A program made the translations under genes and the position numbers. Below, one piece after another: positions 9,434-17,968 of a DNA stretch of 64,000 bases. Position 1 is the first letter of the stretch. Every line of letters starts with the position of its first letter. The DNA is from Gemmatimonadota bacterium (lineage in GTDB: Bacteria > Gemmatimonadota > Gemmatimonadetes > Gemmatimonadales > GWC2-71-9). The notes under the pieces were generated by a model. It had not been told where the DNA came from. It made no database searches and saw only the letters and a program-made list of their open reading frames with translations. The stretch spans positions 1,202,160 to 1,266,159 of the forward strand of contig PNAE01000007.1 in assembly GCA_003169895.1 (NCBI GenBank). Direction: 5' to 3'.

Positions 9434-9847
9434 ATGCGAGCCCGAACTGGTCTCTTGCTGATCGTTTCCTTGGAACTCGCGGTTGGATCTGCTGCGTGCA
9501 CCTCCACGTCGCCGGATCAACCTGGGGTTTGGGGCTCAGATCAGGCCAGCCTGACGATCGCGGATAGCACCGCGACCGTTCACATCCTCGCTTCCGGCGG
9601 CTGTTACGGCTCCTTTGGAGAAGTCGATCAGCGGATCCCGGTGGGGGCGTTCGCTCTCGCCGGTACTTACACGCAGTTGGTTGGAGCATACCCGGGGAAA
9701 GTTCAGTACGCCGCCAAGTACTCCGGTACGATCAGCGGCCAACGGATGTCGCTCACCATCACAGTGCCCGCCCTCCAACGAGCCTTTGGCCCATTTACTC
9801 TTGCCTCCGGGGTGACCGAGGGTTGGCCGGCATGCGCCTACCCGTAA
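9434..9847 (+). CDS. small lipoprotein of unknown function (intact copy)
   Basis: 137 residues from ATG 9434, preceded closely by GGAGG. The N-terminus (MRARTGLLLIVSLELAVGSAAC) is a lipoprotein signal with Cys at about residue 22. The mature part is beta-rich, with a central ASGGCYGSFGEVDQRIPVG, a YTQLVGAYPGK stretch and a C-terminal Cys. I do not recognise the family. A second, frameshifted copy lies at 27008-27420, with high identity extending from the AGTATGCGA at the start codon to about 20 bases past the stop. That makes this one of a mobile or duplicated pair. Confidence 0.72.
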   Translation: MRARTGLLLIVSLELAVGSAACTSTSPDQPGVWGSDQASLTIADSTATVHILASGGCYGSFGEVDQRIPVGAFALAGTYTQLVGAYPGKVQYAAKYSGTISGQRMSLTITVPALQRAFGPFTLASGVTEGWPACAYP

Positions 9848-9925
9848 GTAGCAGCTGTGGCGGAACTCAGCGGTTGACGCCACGATCCGCCGCGATCCGG
9901 CCATCCGGATGCGGGTGAGGCCGCG

Positions 9926-11938
9926 ATGACCTTCAAGCAACCAAGACGACCCGTCGACCCCGGGCAGGCCCGCCCGCCCGCGCGGTTCCGGGCTGTCCGC
10001 AAATCGGTGCTCACCGCCATCGCCTGCGTACTGTTCGTCTTCATCGCCTACGAGATTGTGCAGCGGGTGGTGCTGCAGGAGGTCGGGATGGATCGGATCC
10101 ACGCCTCCCATCTGTTGCATGCCCTGTTTGTCTCGATCAGCGCCGCCGCCCTCGTCGCCTGGCTCGTCCTGCGTGCATCGCCACCGCTGTTCGCGAGTGC
10201 CAGTGCGCCCGACCAGCAGGTGCCCGGTGCGCGGCTCAGCGAGGTAGACCGGGAAGTCCACTACGCGCGCTGGTTCATCCAGATGCGCTGGATCGCCGTC
10301 ATCGTGGCGACCGTACTGGTCTACATCACCGTCAGTGTGGTGGGGCTCCTACCCATGGCAACGTGGCGCCCGCTGCTGGCGACCATTGCAGTGTTGGCTG
10401 GTGTGAACGGCGCGTATGCGCTGTTGCTCCGCCGCCGCCGGGCGGTGCGCCACCTGCTGCGGGCGCAGGCATACGGCGATCTCGTAATCCTTGCCGTACT
10501 GCTGCACTACTCGGGTGGCGTAGAGAATCCTCTCGCTACGCTGATGCTCTTTCACGTGATCATTGCCGGGATCATGCTCACGCGGCGGCAGTGTTATCTG
10601 GTGGCCGCGGCGGGCAGCGCCATGTTTGCGCTGCTCGTTCTTGCCGAGTTTGCTCACTGGGTTCCTCATTACACGCTGGGCGTGTTCCCCCACCCGAACA
10701 ACACCGTGCAGGCCGCGTACATGGTCACCTATGCCTTAGGCGGCGTGGCGGTGCAGACAGCGGTCCTCTTCCTGACCGCACATTTCACGACGACGGTCAC
10801 CGAGCAGCTTCGGCGCGACGAGCGGCAGCTTGAGGTCTACGCCGATCACTTGCTCTCGCAGAGTCAGCTGCTGGAACAGGCGCTGGAAACGACGGGCACA
10901 GGAGTGAGCGTGTGTGACCGCGAGCTGCGCACGACGTGGCGCAATGTGCGGTGGGACGGCTGGTTCGGCGACCGAGCCGGGCGCTGGGGGGCGAATGCAC
11001 CGGGTGAAGCGAGCAGGCTGGCGTCCGAGCAGACGCTCAAGGACGGGCGGGTACGCATCACTGAGGTCGCGCTGACGGACGGCGACCGTGCGACCGGCGG
11101 GCAGATCTTCCAGATCACGACAGCGCCAGTCGTCGACAAGGATGGGGTCAAGACCCATGTCGTGCAACTCGTTCGCGACATTACGGAGGAGAAGCAGATT
11201 CAAGCCCAGATGGTGCGCGCCGAGAAGTTGGCCGCCGTGGGTGAAATCGCCGGCAAGGTTGCCCATGAGGTGAACAACCCGATTGCCATCATCAGTGCGA
11301 AGACCCGGCTACTCCTTTCGGATCCTCGCGCGCAGCTCTCCGACCGGACCGCCGGCGAGCTGATCAAGGTAACGGAGCTGGCGGACCGTGTCGCTCGCAT
11401 CGCCCAGGGGTTGCTGTCCTACTGCCGGTCGGCGCCGGGTCAGGCCACCGCGCTCGACCTCTGCATTCCGATTCGCAAGGCGGTCTCCATCATCGAACCG
11501 GCAGCAGTCAGGTCAGCGGTTCGCGTCGAAGCGTTTCTGTTGGAGCCGCTTCCCTGCGTCCGCGCCAACGCCGGGCAGATGGAGCAGGTCTTCCTCAACC
11601 TGTTCCTGAACGCACTGGACGCCATGCCGGACGGCGGCTGCCTCTCCATCACGGCCGAGTGCGATGTGTCGGCCGAGAACGGGGCGCCATCGGTTGTCGT
11701 GCATGTCGAGGACACGGGGTACGGCATACCGGAAGAAGTCCAGGAGCGGATGTTCGAACCGTTTTTCACGACCAAGCCCGAGGGCAAGGGGACCGGGCTC
11801 GGCCTCTCGATCTGTCTGGGTCTGATGCGCAGCAACGGCGGAGAGATCGCGCTCGACAGTAAGCCCGGCCGCGGCACGCGCGTCCGGCTTCGCATGCCCA
11901 TCCACCAATCGCCGGCCGACGAGGTCGCCCGTGGCTAG
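9926..11938 (+). CDS. membrane sensor histidine kinase (NtrB/RegB-like)
   Basis: 670 residues. The first 270 or so carry about seven membrane helices. Between two of them lies SGGVENPLATLMLFHV (GG at 197-198, NP at 201-202), close to the GGxxNPF quinone-binding motif of RegB/PrrB sensors. A coiled segment and a PAS-like domain follow (about 320-430), then HisKA with the phospho-acceptor in AHEVNNP (His447), then HATPase_c with DTGYGIPEE and GKGTGLGLS. The kinase domain is NtrB-like. Start ATG with GTGAGG upstream. The next gene, an NtrC-type activator, overlaps its end by 8 bases. Quinone or redox sensing is inference from one motif. Confidence 0.92.
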   Translation: MTFKQPRRPVDPGQARPPARFRAVRKSVLTAIACVLFVFIAYEIVQRVVLQEVGMDRIHASHLLHALFVSISAAALVAWLVLRASPPLFASASAPDQQVPGARLSEVDREVHYARWFIQMRWIAVIVATVLVYITVSVVGLLPMATWRPLLATIAVLAGVNGAYALLLRRRRAVRHLLRAQAYGDLVILAVLLHYSGGVENPLATLMLFHVIIAGIMLTRRQCYLVAAAGSAMFALLVLAEFAHWVPHYTLGVFPHPNNTVQAAYMVTYALGGVAVQTAVLFLTAHFTTTVTEQLRRDERQLEVYADHLLSQSQLLEQALETTGTGVSVCDRELRTTWRNVRWDGWFGDRAGRWGANAPGEASRLASEQTLKDGRVRITEVALTDGDRATGGQIFQITTAPVVDKDGVKTHVVQLVRDITEEKQIQAQMVRAEKLAAVGEIAGKVAHEVNNPIAIISAKTRLLLSDPRAQLSDRTAGELIKVTELADRVARIAQGLLSYCRSAPGQATALDLCIPIRKAVSIIEPAAVRSAVRVEAFLLEPLPCVRANAGQMEQVFLNLFLNALDAMPDGGCLSITAECDVSAENGAPSVVVHVEDTGYGIPEEVQERMFEPFFTTKPEGKGTGLGLSICLGLMRSNGGEIALDSKPGRGTRVRLRMPIHQSPADEVARG

Positions 11939-13319
11939 GATGCGAGTACTGGTCGTGGACGACGAGCCGGGGATGCTGGAAGTGTGCCGCGACACCCTGG
12001 GCGAACTTCCATCCGTGGACGTGGAGATCGAGCAGCAGAGCGCGCGCGCGGCCCAACGGCTGGCGACGGAGAGCTGGGACCTGCTGATCTCCGATGTCCG
12101 CATGCCCGGAATCGGCGGCATCGAACTACTCGGGATTGCGCGTCGCCACGACCCGGATCTGCCCGTGCTGATGCTGACCGCGTACCCAGCGGTCGAGACG
12201 GCCGTCGAGAGCATGAAGCTCGGCGCCGCCGATTACATCACCAAACCCTTCCTGCCCGATGATCTGCTCGCAAAGGTGCGCCGGATCCTGGAGCACAAGT
12301 CGCTCCGGGAGGAGAACCAGTTGCTCCGCCGGCACATCGAGCGGCGGTACGCCTTTGGCGACATGATCGGCCGGAGCCCGGGCATGCTCAAGATCTTCGA
12401 CGACATCAAGCAGGTCGCCGCCAGCGACGTGGATGTGCTGATTTTCGGTGAAACGGGAACCGGCAAGGAGCTGGTCGCCCGCTGCGTTCACGACCGCAGC
12501 CGCAGGAGCGGCTCCCGCTTCGTCCCGGTGGACTGCGGCGCCATCCCCGAGGATCTCCTTGAGAGTGAGTTCTTCGGGCACGAGCGCGGGGCGTTCACCG
12601 GCGCGAACTCCCGCAGCCTTGGCCTCCTGGAATTCGCGGCGCATGGCACGCTGTTCCTGGACGAAATCGGCCACCTTCCCTTGAAGCTTCAAGCCAAGCT
12701 GCTCCGCGCCATTCAGGAACGCCGGATCCGTCGCGTCGGCGGGACCGGGGAGTTCGACGTGGACGTGCGCGTCGTGGCCGCGACCTCGCTCGATCTCGAT
12801 GAGGCGGTGCGCCAGCAGCGCTTCCGCGCCGACCTGTTCTACCGCATTAATGTGGCGCGTATCAAGTTGCCCGCGCTGCGGGACCGTCAGGAGGACATCC
12901 CGCTTCTGGCCAGCCACTTCACTGCCCGCTACGCCCACGACATGGGCCGCAGCGGGGTGGAACTCGATGCGGAGGCCGTCGAGGTTCTCTGCCACTATCC
13001 GTGGCCCGGCAACGTGCGCGAGCTCCAGAACGTCGTCAAACGCGTGCTGGCCATGAACCGGACCGAACTGATCCGCGTCGAAGATCTGCCCGACGAGATC
13101 GTGGCGGGCGCGGGGGTGCTCTCCGACCGTGACCAACAGGGCTTCTTCGAGCTACGCGAGCAGCACGTCGCCAGCTTCGAACGGCAGCACTTGATCCAAC
13201 TCCTCCAGAACCATGGTGGTGACGTGTCGGCCGCAACCGCCGAGGCCCGGCTCCCCCGCGGCACGCTCTACCGGCTGCTAAAGAAGCACGATCTCAATCC
13301 CGCGGACTTCCGCAGCTGA
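11931..13319 (+). CDS. sigma-54-dependent response regulator (NtrC family)
   Basis: 462 residues: receiver domain (phospho-acceptor Asp55 in [10 protein letters not shown]), AAA+ sigma-54 interaction domain with Walker A GETGTGKE, an intact GAFTGA loop ([13 protein letters not shown]) and Walker B-type TLFLDEIG, and a C-terminal Fis-type helix-turn-helix ([21 protein letters not shown]). A GTG at 11931 has GAGG six bases upstream and is chosen; ATG 11940 is the alternative. It should activate a sigma-54 promoter when phosphorylated by the adjacent kinase. The best candidate promoter lies about 250 bases downstream of this gene, before the Fe-S/NrfD operon. Confidence 0.95.
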   Translation: MARMRVLVVDDEPGMLEVCRDTLGELPSVDVEIEQQSARAAQRLATESWDLLISDVRMPGIGGIELLGIARRHDPDLPVLMLTAYPAVETAVESMKLGAADYITKPFLPDDLLAKVRRILEHKSLREENQLLRRHIERRYAFGDMIGRSPGMLKIFDDIKQVAASDVDVLIFGETGTGKELVARCVHDRSRRSGSRFVPVDCGAIPEDLLESEFFGHERGAFTGANSRSLGLLEFAAHGTLFLDEIGHLPLKLQAKLLRAIQERRIRRVGGTGEFDVDVRVVAATSLDLDEAVRQQRFRADLFYRINVARIKLPALRDRQEDIPLLASHFTARYAHDMGRSGVELDAEAVEVLCHYPWPGNVRELQNVVKRVLAMNRTELIRVEDLPDEIVAGAGVLSDRDQQGFFELREQHVASFERQHLIQLLQNHGGDVSAATAEARLPRGTLYRLLKKHDLNPADFRS

Positions 13320-13333
13320 TCGTTGTTCCATGC

Positions 13334-13467
13334 ATGTGAATTCGGCCGCGAGCTGTCACGCCGATGTGAAAGCGCCGGCATCCGCCCGCCAGTCCTGATT
13401 TTCAGCGTGATTGCTTGATGCCGCAGGGCCCGCCGCCACCAATTGTCATCCGAATGTGAATCGCCGG
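13334..13467 (+). promoter_or_regulatory. three ATGTGAA-type activator sites upstream of the sigma-54 promoter
   Basis: ATGTGAA occurs at 13334, 13364 and 13454, so the offsets are 30 and 90 bases. The second and third are followed by AGCGCCGGCA and TCGCCGGCA and preceded by TGTCAC or TGTCAT, giving dyads TGTCAC-GCCGAT-GTGAAA and TGTCAT-CCGAAT-GTGAAT. They lie 100-240 bases upstream of the -24/-12 element, where enhancer sites for NtrC-type activators sit. Binding by the adjacent regulator is inference. Confidence 0.6.
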
Positions 13468-13567
13468 CAGGTGGGCGCGATCCCGCCGGCGCGGCAACGC
13501 GACGCAACCTGTTCGGCGCGGCGACGTTAGGCCCCTCGCGCCGGCTTCGCCTCGGCGGTCTCCGTTC

Positions 13568-13583
13568 TGGCATACGGCCTGCT
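13568..13583 (+). promoter_or_regulatory. sigma-54 (-24/-12) promoter
   Basis: TGGCATACGGCCTGCT has GG at 13569-13570 and GC at 13581-13582 with exactly ten bases between, matching the TGGCAY-N7-TGCW consensus. It lies 165 bases upstream of the Fe-S protein gene and directly follows the gene for a sigma-54 activator, which makes a chance match unlikely. Confidence 0.75.
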
Positions 13584-13747
13584 TCTGCTTCCGCCTGTAG
13601 CGCGGACGCTCCCACACATCCCATGACCATTTCCCGGAGGCGAACGATCATGACCCCGACAACGGTGATCAGAAGCGACCGGTCGAGCACGCTGGTCATC
13701 GCCCTGTTGCACGCGCGTGCCGCCTCTGGGAACGGAAAGGTCCTTTC

Positions 13748-14689
13748 ATGAGCATGGGACGCCGGGAGTTCCTCCGGACCGGACTCCTGGCGACAGGCGC
13801 GGCCGCCGGGGGCGTTGCGGTGAAGGAAAGACTGGTCGCCGACCGGGAGGAAGCGGCCGAAAAGAAGATGACGGTCGCGCTGACGCCCGACGGCCAGTTG
13901 GTTGCGGTGCCAGTGGGCGCCCCCGCGCCCCCGCGGCCGCCGACTCCGGCGGAGGTGCGCCGCGGCATACCGGGACGGAAGTGGGTGATGGTGATCGACC
14001 TCGCCAAGTGCGACGGCTGCGGCGAGTGTGTGTCCGCGTGCCGGAAGGCGCACTTCATCCCGACGGACCGCGAATGGATCCGGCTCTACAAGAAGCAGGA
14101 TTCGCCGGAAACCGCGCCGTACTGGTTTCCCAAGCCGTGCTTCCATTGCGACGATCCGCCGTGCACGAAGGTCTGTCCGGTCGGCGCAACGTTCAAGCGT
14201 GAGGACGGTCTCGTCCTGATCGACAACTTGCGGTGCATCGGCTGCCGCTTCTGCATGGCCGCCTGCCCGTTCTCCGCGCGTGTGTTCAACTGGAGTCGGC
14301 CATCGGAGGATCCCACGGAGACCCGGCCGGGCGCCGCCGAGCCCGAGGCGGGCCTGCCACGCCGGGTGGGCACCGTCGAGAAATGCGACTTCTGCCCGGA
14401 CAACCTGCGCCAAGGCAAGATGCCGCACTGCGTCATGTCATGCGACATGGCGGCCATGTATTTCGGCGACGAGAACGAGGATGCGGTGACCGACAGCGCG
14501 GGCGAAACGTTACGCCTCGCGCAGTTGCTGCGTGACCGCGCCGGCTACCGTCATCTCGACGACCTCGGCACCAGCCCGCGGGTGTACTACCTGCCGCCGT
14601 CGAACCGGCGCTTCCCCGCACCCGGCGAGGCCGGCGCCCGTACTGGCAAGGAACCCGCGCCGCCGGGAGAGACTCGTGGCCTGGAGTAA
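13748..14689 (+). CDS. Tat-exported 4x[4Fe-4S] ferredoxin subunit (HybA/DmsB-like)
   Basis: 313 residues. The N-terminus MSMGRREFLRTGLLATGAAAGG is a twin-arginine signal, so the mature protein is periplasmic. Four Cys clusters follow: CDGCGECVSAC (from about residue 88), CFHCDDPPCTKVCP, CIGCRFCMAACP and CDFCPDNLRQGKMPHCVMSC, the pattern of the electron-relay subunits of hydrogenase-2 (HybA), DMSO and polysulfide reductases. It overlaps the NrfD-like membrane gene by 14 bases. No catalytic molybdopterin or NiFe subunit accompanies it in the window, so its electron donor is unknown. Likely driven by the sigma-54 promoter at 13568. Confidence 0.92.
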   Translation: MSMGRREFLRTGLLATGAAAGGVAVKERLVADREEAAEKKMTVALTPDGQLVAVPVGAPAPPRPPTPAEVRRGIPGRKWVMVIDLAKCDGCGECVSACRKAHFIPTDREWIRLYKKQDSPETAPYWFPKPCFHCDDPPCTKVCPVGATFKREDGLVLIDNLRCIGCRFCMAACPFSARVFNWSRPSEDPTETRPGAAEPEAGLPRRVGTVEKCDFCPDNLRQGKMPHCVMSCDMAAMYFGDENEDAVTDSAGETLRLAQLLRDRAGYRHLDDLGTSPRVYYLPPSNRRFPAPGEAGARTGKEPAPPGETRGLE

Positions 14690-16661
14690 CCGGGCTGCGC
14701 CCCAGGCGCTTCCCTACGCCCAGCAGGTCGAACGTGACCTGCTGTTCACGCTCGAGCCGCTAGGTACCCGAGGCCGGACGTGGATCACGGCGCTGCTCGG
14801 TGTCTGCGGCTTCGCCCTGTTCGCCTACATCACCCAGCTGGTCAACGGGCTCCGCGAGACCGGAATGCGCGACTTCGTCTCGTGGGGCGTGTACATGACC
14901 AACTTCATCTTCTTCATCGGCATCAGCCATGCGGGAACGCTGATCTCGGCGATCCTGCGGGTGACGAACGCGGAATGGCGGCGGCCGATCACGCGCATGG
15001 CCGAGGCGATCACCGTCTTCGCACTGATGGTTGGTGCGTCGATGGTGATCATCGACATGGGGCGCCCCGACCGGCTGCTCAACGTGATCCAGTACGGCCG
15101 CTTCCAGTCGCCGATTCTGTGGGACCTCTGTTCGATCACAACCTACCTGACGGGCAGCTTCCTGTATCTATACGTGGCGATGATTCCCGACATGTCGATC
15201 GTCGCGCGCAACGCGCAACAGCGCGGCCGTCCAGCCTGGCTGGTGCGCTTCTACCGGACGCTCTCACTCGGCTACCAGAACACGCCCGCCCAGGAACGGC
15301 GCCTCAACCGCGCGCTCGGCGCGATGGCCGTCATCATCATTCCGGTGGCGGTGTCAGTGCATACAGTCGTTTCCTGGGTCTTCGGCATGACGCTGCGGCC
15401 CGGATGGCACAGCACGATCTTCGGGCCGTACTTCGTGATCGGCGCCATCTTCTCCGGCACCGCCGCGATCATCACCGCCATGCAGCTCTTCCGCAAGGCA
15501 TACCATCTCGAGAAGTACCTGACGCTGGATCACTTCCGCAAGCTCGCGACGCTGCTCCTCGCGCTGACGCTGCTGTACACCTACTTCACGCTGAGCGAAT
15601 ACCTGACCACGTGGTACGGCGGGACCACGGTCGAGGTGCGGCTGCTCACCCTGCTCATGGGCGGATCTCCCTACGGCATGGCCTTCTGGTTCTGGGCGGT
15701 GACCGGCCTGTTTATCCCGCTCGGCCTCCTGCTCATACCGAGCAAGCGGTCGCTCGGAGCGATCATCACCGCGTCCGTCCTGATCAACATCGGCATGTGG
15801 CTCAAGCGCTACCTGATCCTGGTGCCCACGCTCGAGACCCCGTACATCCCGCCGACCGCCGTGCTGCATTACCATCCAACGTGGATCGAGATGGCGATCA
15901 CGGCCGGCGCGTTCGCGGCGTTCATGCTGCTGTTCACGATGTTCTCGCGGGTGTTCCCGATCGTGTCGATCTGGGAGACGGCGGAGGACGCTCCTGAGGC
16001 CGAGAAGATCGCGGTGAAGGCGGCGCCGACCGGCTTTGCGCGACCCGCGTTTGTGCGACTCCGCACGCTGATCGTGGTCGGCAGCGCCGCTGCGCTGGGT
16101 GTCGGCGCCGCGGCTCGCCTCCATGCGCAGCAGACGCCGACGGAACCGGGTGCGCGCGTGGAACTGGTCAAGGAGATCATCGCGGGGGAGGAACGCCTGG
16201 TCGCCACCGTGACCGTGGCGGGTCAACCACTCAAGGGTGCGCGGGTCGCCTTCTCGGTGCAGCGGGCGTTCTCCCCCCTCACGTTGGGGGAAGACACGAC
16301 GCTGGCCGACGGCCGGGCGTCGGTGGCGATCGACTCGACGCTTCCGACGGGTGTCTCCGGCAAGCTGGCGGTCGTGGCGACAATCGTCTCCCCCGACAAG
16401 TTCGCCGACGTGCAGGGCCAGGCCCTGGTCCCGGGCTATCGCATCTACCCGGCTGGCACGCCGGCGCCGGGGGTTCCCCGCGCCCTTTGGTCCTCGCGGC
16501 CGCCGCTGCTGATCGTCGGCACGATCGCGTTCCTGGCAACGATCGTCTGGACCACCTACAGCTTCGTGGTCAGCCAGCTCGTCGCGATCAAGAGGAATGC
16601 ACCCGCGGAGCTCGAGCTGGCGCTGAGAGGCCCGCTCCCACGCAGGGACCGGGCGGGATGA
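14676..16661 (+). CDS. NrfD/PsrC-type membrane quinone subunit with C-terminal Ig-like extension
   Basis: 661 residues from a GTG at 14676, with GGGAGAG just upstream; the longer upstream frame lies inside the Fe-S gene. Residues about 30-440 contain the hydrophobic helices of the NrfD/HybB family, which exchange electrons between quinones and a partner Fe-S subunit. Unusually, the chain goes on: a membrane segment at about 462-480 ([18 protein letters not shown]), a soluble domain at about 490-590 reading like a carboxypeptidase-regulatory/Ig fold ([29 protein letters not shown]), and a final helix at about 609-632. NrfD proteins normally end near 400 residues, so this is a fusion or elaborated form. 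Confidence 0.88.
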   Translation: MAWSNRAAPQALPYAQQVERDLLFTLEPLGTRGRTWITALLGVCGFALFAYITQLVNGLRETGMRDFVSWGVYMTNFIFFIGISHAGTLISAILRVTNAEWRRPITRMAEAITVFALMVGASMVIIDMGRPDRLLNVIQYGRFQSPILWDLCSITTYLTGSFLYLYVAMIPDMSIVARNAQQRGRPAWLVRFYRTLSLGYQNTPAQERRLNRALGAMAVIIIPVAVSVHTVVSWVFGMTLRPGWHSTIFGPYFVIGAIFSGTAAIITAMQLFRKAYHLEKYLTLDHFRKLATLLLALTLLYTYFTLSEYLTTWYGGTTVEVRLLTLLMGGSPYGMAFWFWAVTGLFIPLGLLLIPSKRSLGAIITASVLINIGMWLKRYLILVPTLETPYIPPTAVLHYHPTWIEMAITAGAFAAFMLLFTMFSRVFPIVSIWETAEDAPEAEKIAVKAAPTGFARPAFVRLRTLIVVGSAAALGVGAAARLHAQQTPTEPGARVELVKEIIAGEERLVATVTVAGQPLKGARVAFSVQRAFSPLTLGEDTTLADGRASVAIDSTLPTGVSGKLAVVATIVSPDKFADVQGQALVPGYRIYPAGTPAPGVPRALWSSRPPLLIVGTIAFLATIVWTTYSFVVSQLVAIKRNAPAELELALRGPLPRRDRAG

Positions 16662-16755
16662 CGGTGCGACGCCCGCGACAGGACATTCGCGGCGTCACAC
16701 CCACGACGTTGAATCATGTCCTGCCTATGAACCACCAACTGAGGAGACCGTTCTC

Positions 16756-17550
16756 ATGAATGCCACGACCTGGATCGGCGTCGCCATTGTCGTCGCGGTA
16801 ATCGTTGGGCTGGCAGCGCGGATCGTGCGGCAATACGAGGGCGGTGTGGTATTGCGGTTTGGCCGATTCCTCACCGTCCGGCCGCCGGGACTGAACTTCA
16901 TCATTCCGGTCGTCGACCGGATCTATCGTATCGACACGCGTACCGAGACGCTCACCGTTGAGCCGCAAGAAGTCATCACGCGCGACAACGTCACGATCAA
17001 GGTGGATGCGGTGGTGTACTTCGCCGTCACCGACCCGGCGAAGGCGCTGCTGCAGGTGGTGAATTACATGAAGGCGACGTCGCAGATCGCGCTCACGACG
17101 CTGCGCAGCGTGCTCGGCCAGTCGGAGCTTGACGAGTTGCTGGCGCACCGGGAGAAGATCAACCAGCGGTTGCAGATGATCATCGACGAGCATACCGAGC
17201 CATGGGGTGTGAAGGTCTCTGTGGTCGAGGTGAAGGACGTGCAACTCCCGGAAAGCATGCAGCGCTCGATGGCGGCGCAAGCGGAAGCCGAGCGGGAAAA
17301 GCGGGCGAAGATCATCCGGGCCAACGGCGAGTTCCTGGCGGCAGAGAAACTCGGCGAGGCCGCGCGCATCATCCGGAACGAGCCGCCGGCGTTGCAGCTC
17401 CGTTACCTGCAGACGCTCGTGGAGATCTCCGGGGAGCGGTCCACCACCATCATCCCGTTCCCGCTCGACATCATGGACGGGCTGAGGGCAGCGTTCGTTG
17501 CCCCACTGCACCAGGGCGGCGGCGTAGCGCTGCCGCCAGGACGCCCGTAG
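16756..17550 (+). CDS. slipin (stomatin/prohibitin-like, PHB domain) protein
   Basis: 264 residues. One N-terminal membrane segment ([19 protein letters not shown]) is followed by a PHB/SPFH domain: [48 protein letters not shown] coiled-coil stretch ([21 protein letters not shown]) follows, with [16 protein letters not shown] near the end, the slipin signature. Slipins scaffold membrane microdomains and are often coupled to a NfeD protein; none is seen here. It lies between the NrfD-like subunit and a cytochrome c on the same strand, so it may organise that membrane complex (inference). Confidence 0.92.
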   Translation: MNATTWIGVAIVVAVIVGLAARIVRQYEGGVVLRFGRFLTVRPPGLNFIIPVVDRIYRIDTRTETLTVEPQEVITRDNVTIKVDAVVYFAVTDPAKALLQVVNYMKATSQIALTTLRSVLGQSELDELLAHREKINQRLQMIIDEHTEPWGVKVSVVEVKDVQLPESMQRSMAAQAEAEREKRAKIIRANGEFLAAEKLGEAARIIRNEPPALQLRYLQTLVEISGERSTTIIPFPLDIMDGLRAAFVAPLHQGGGVALPPGRP

Positions 17551-17594
17551 GCCCCCGGGGCACGACGATGACATTCATTCCGCTGGAGACAACC

Positions 17595-17939
17595 ATGAAA
17601 TTCACCCTGATTGCGCTCGGCGTGCTGGTGATGATCGCCGGTGCTGGCTCCAGCGTCGCCGCGCAAGGGCCTGACGGCAAGACGATCTACGTGGCGAACT
17701 GCCTGAAGTGCCACGGCGCGACCGGCGTACCGCTGAGGGAGACGAAAGAGCAGTTCCCGAAGGTTGCCACGTTCGCCGACGCCAAGTTTGTCGCCGTGCA
17801 CTCGGTCGATTCGATCGTGAAAGTCCTGACGCACGGCAAGGGCGAGGACATGAAATCGTTCAAGCTCAAGCTGTCGCACGAGGAGATGGTGGCAGTCGCC
17901 AACTACGTGAGAGGGTTTGGCTTGAAGGAGCACCCGTAG
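17595..17939 (+). CDS. small monoheme cytochrome c
   Basis: 114 residues from ATG 17595 (GGAGAC upstream); longer frames into the slipin gene are shadows. Signal peptide MKFTLIALGVLVMIAGAGSSVAAQ. Heme motif CLKCH near residue 39, and a probable axial Met in GEDMKSF or HEEMVAV. The size and fold suit a soluble periplasmic electron carrier, here last in the Fe-S/NrfD/slipin series and probably the electron partner of that membrane module. Confidence 0.88.
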   Translation: MKFTLIALGVLVMIAGAGSSVAAQGPDGKTIYVANCLKCHGATGVPLRETKEQFPKVATFADAKFVAVHSVDSIVKVLTHGKGEDMKSFKLKLSHEEMVAVANYVRGFGLKEHP

Positions 17940-17968
17940 CTGGGATTCACGCTCCTGCTGTGGCAACA

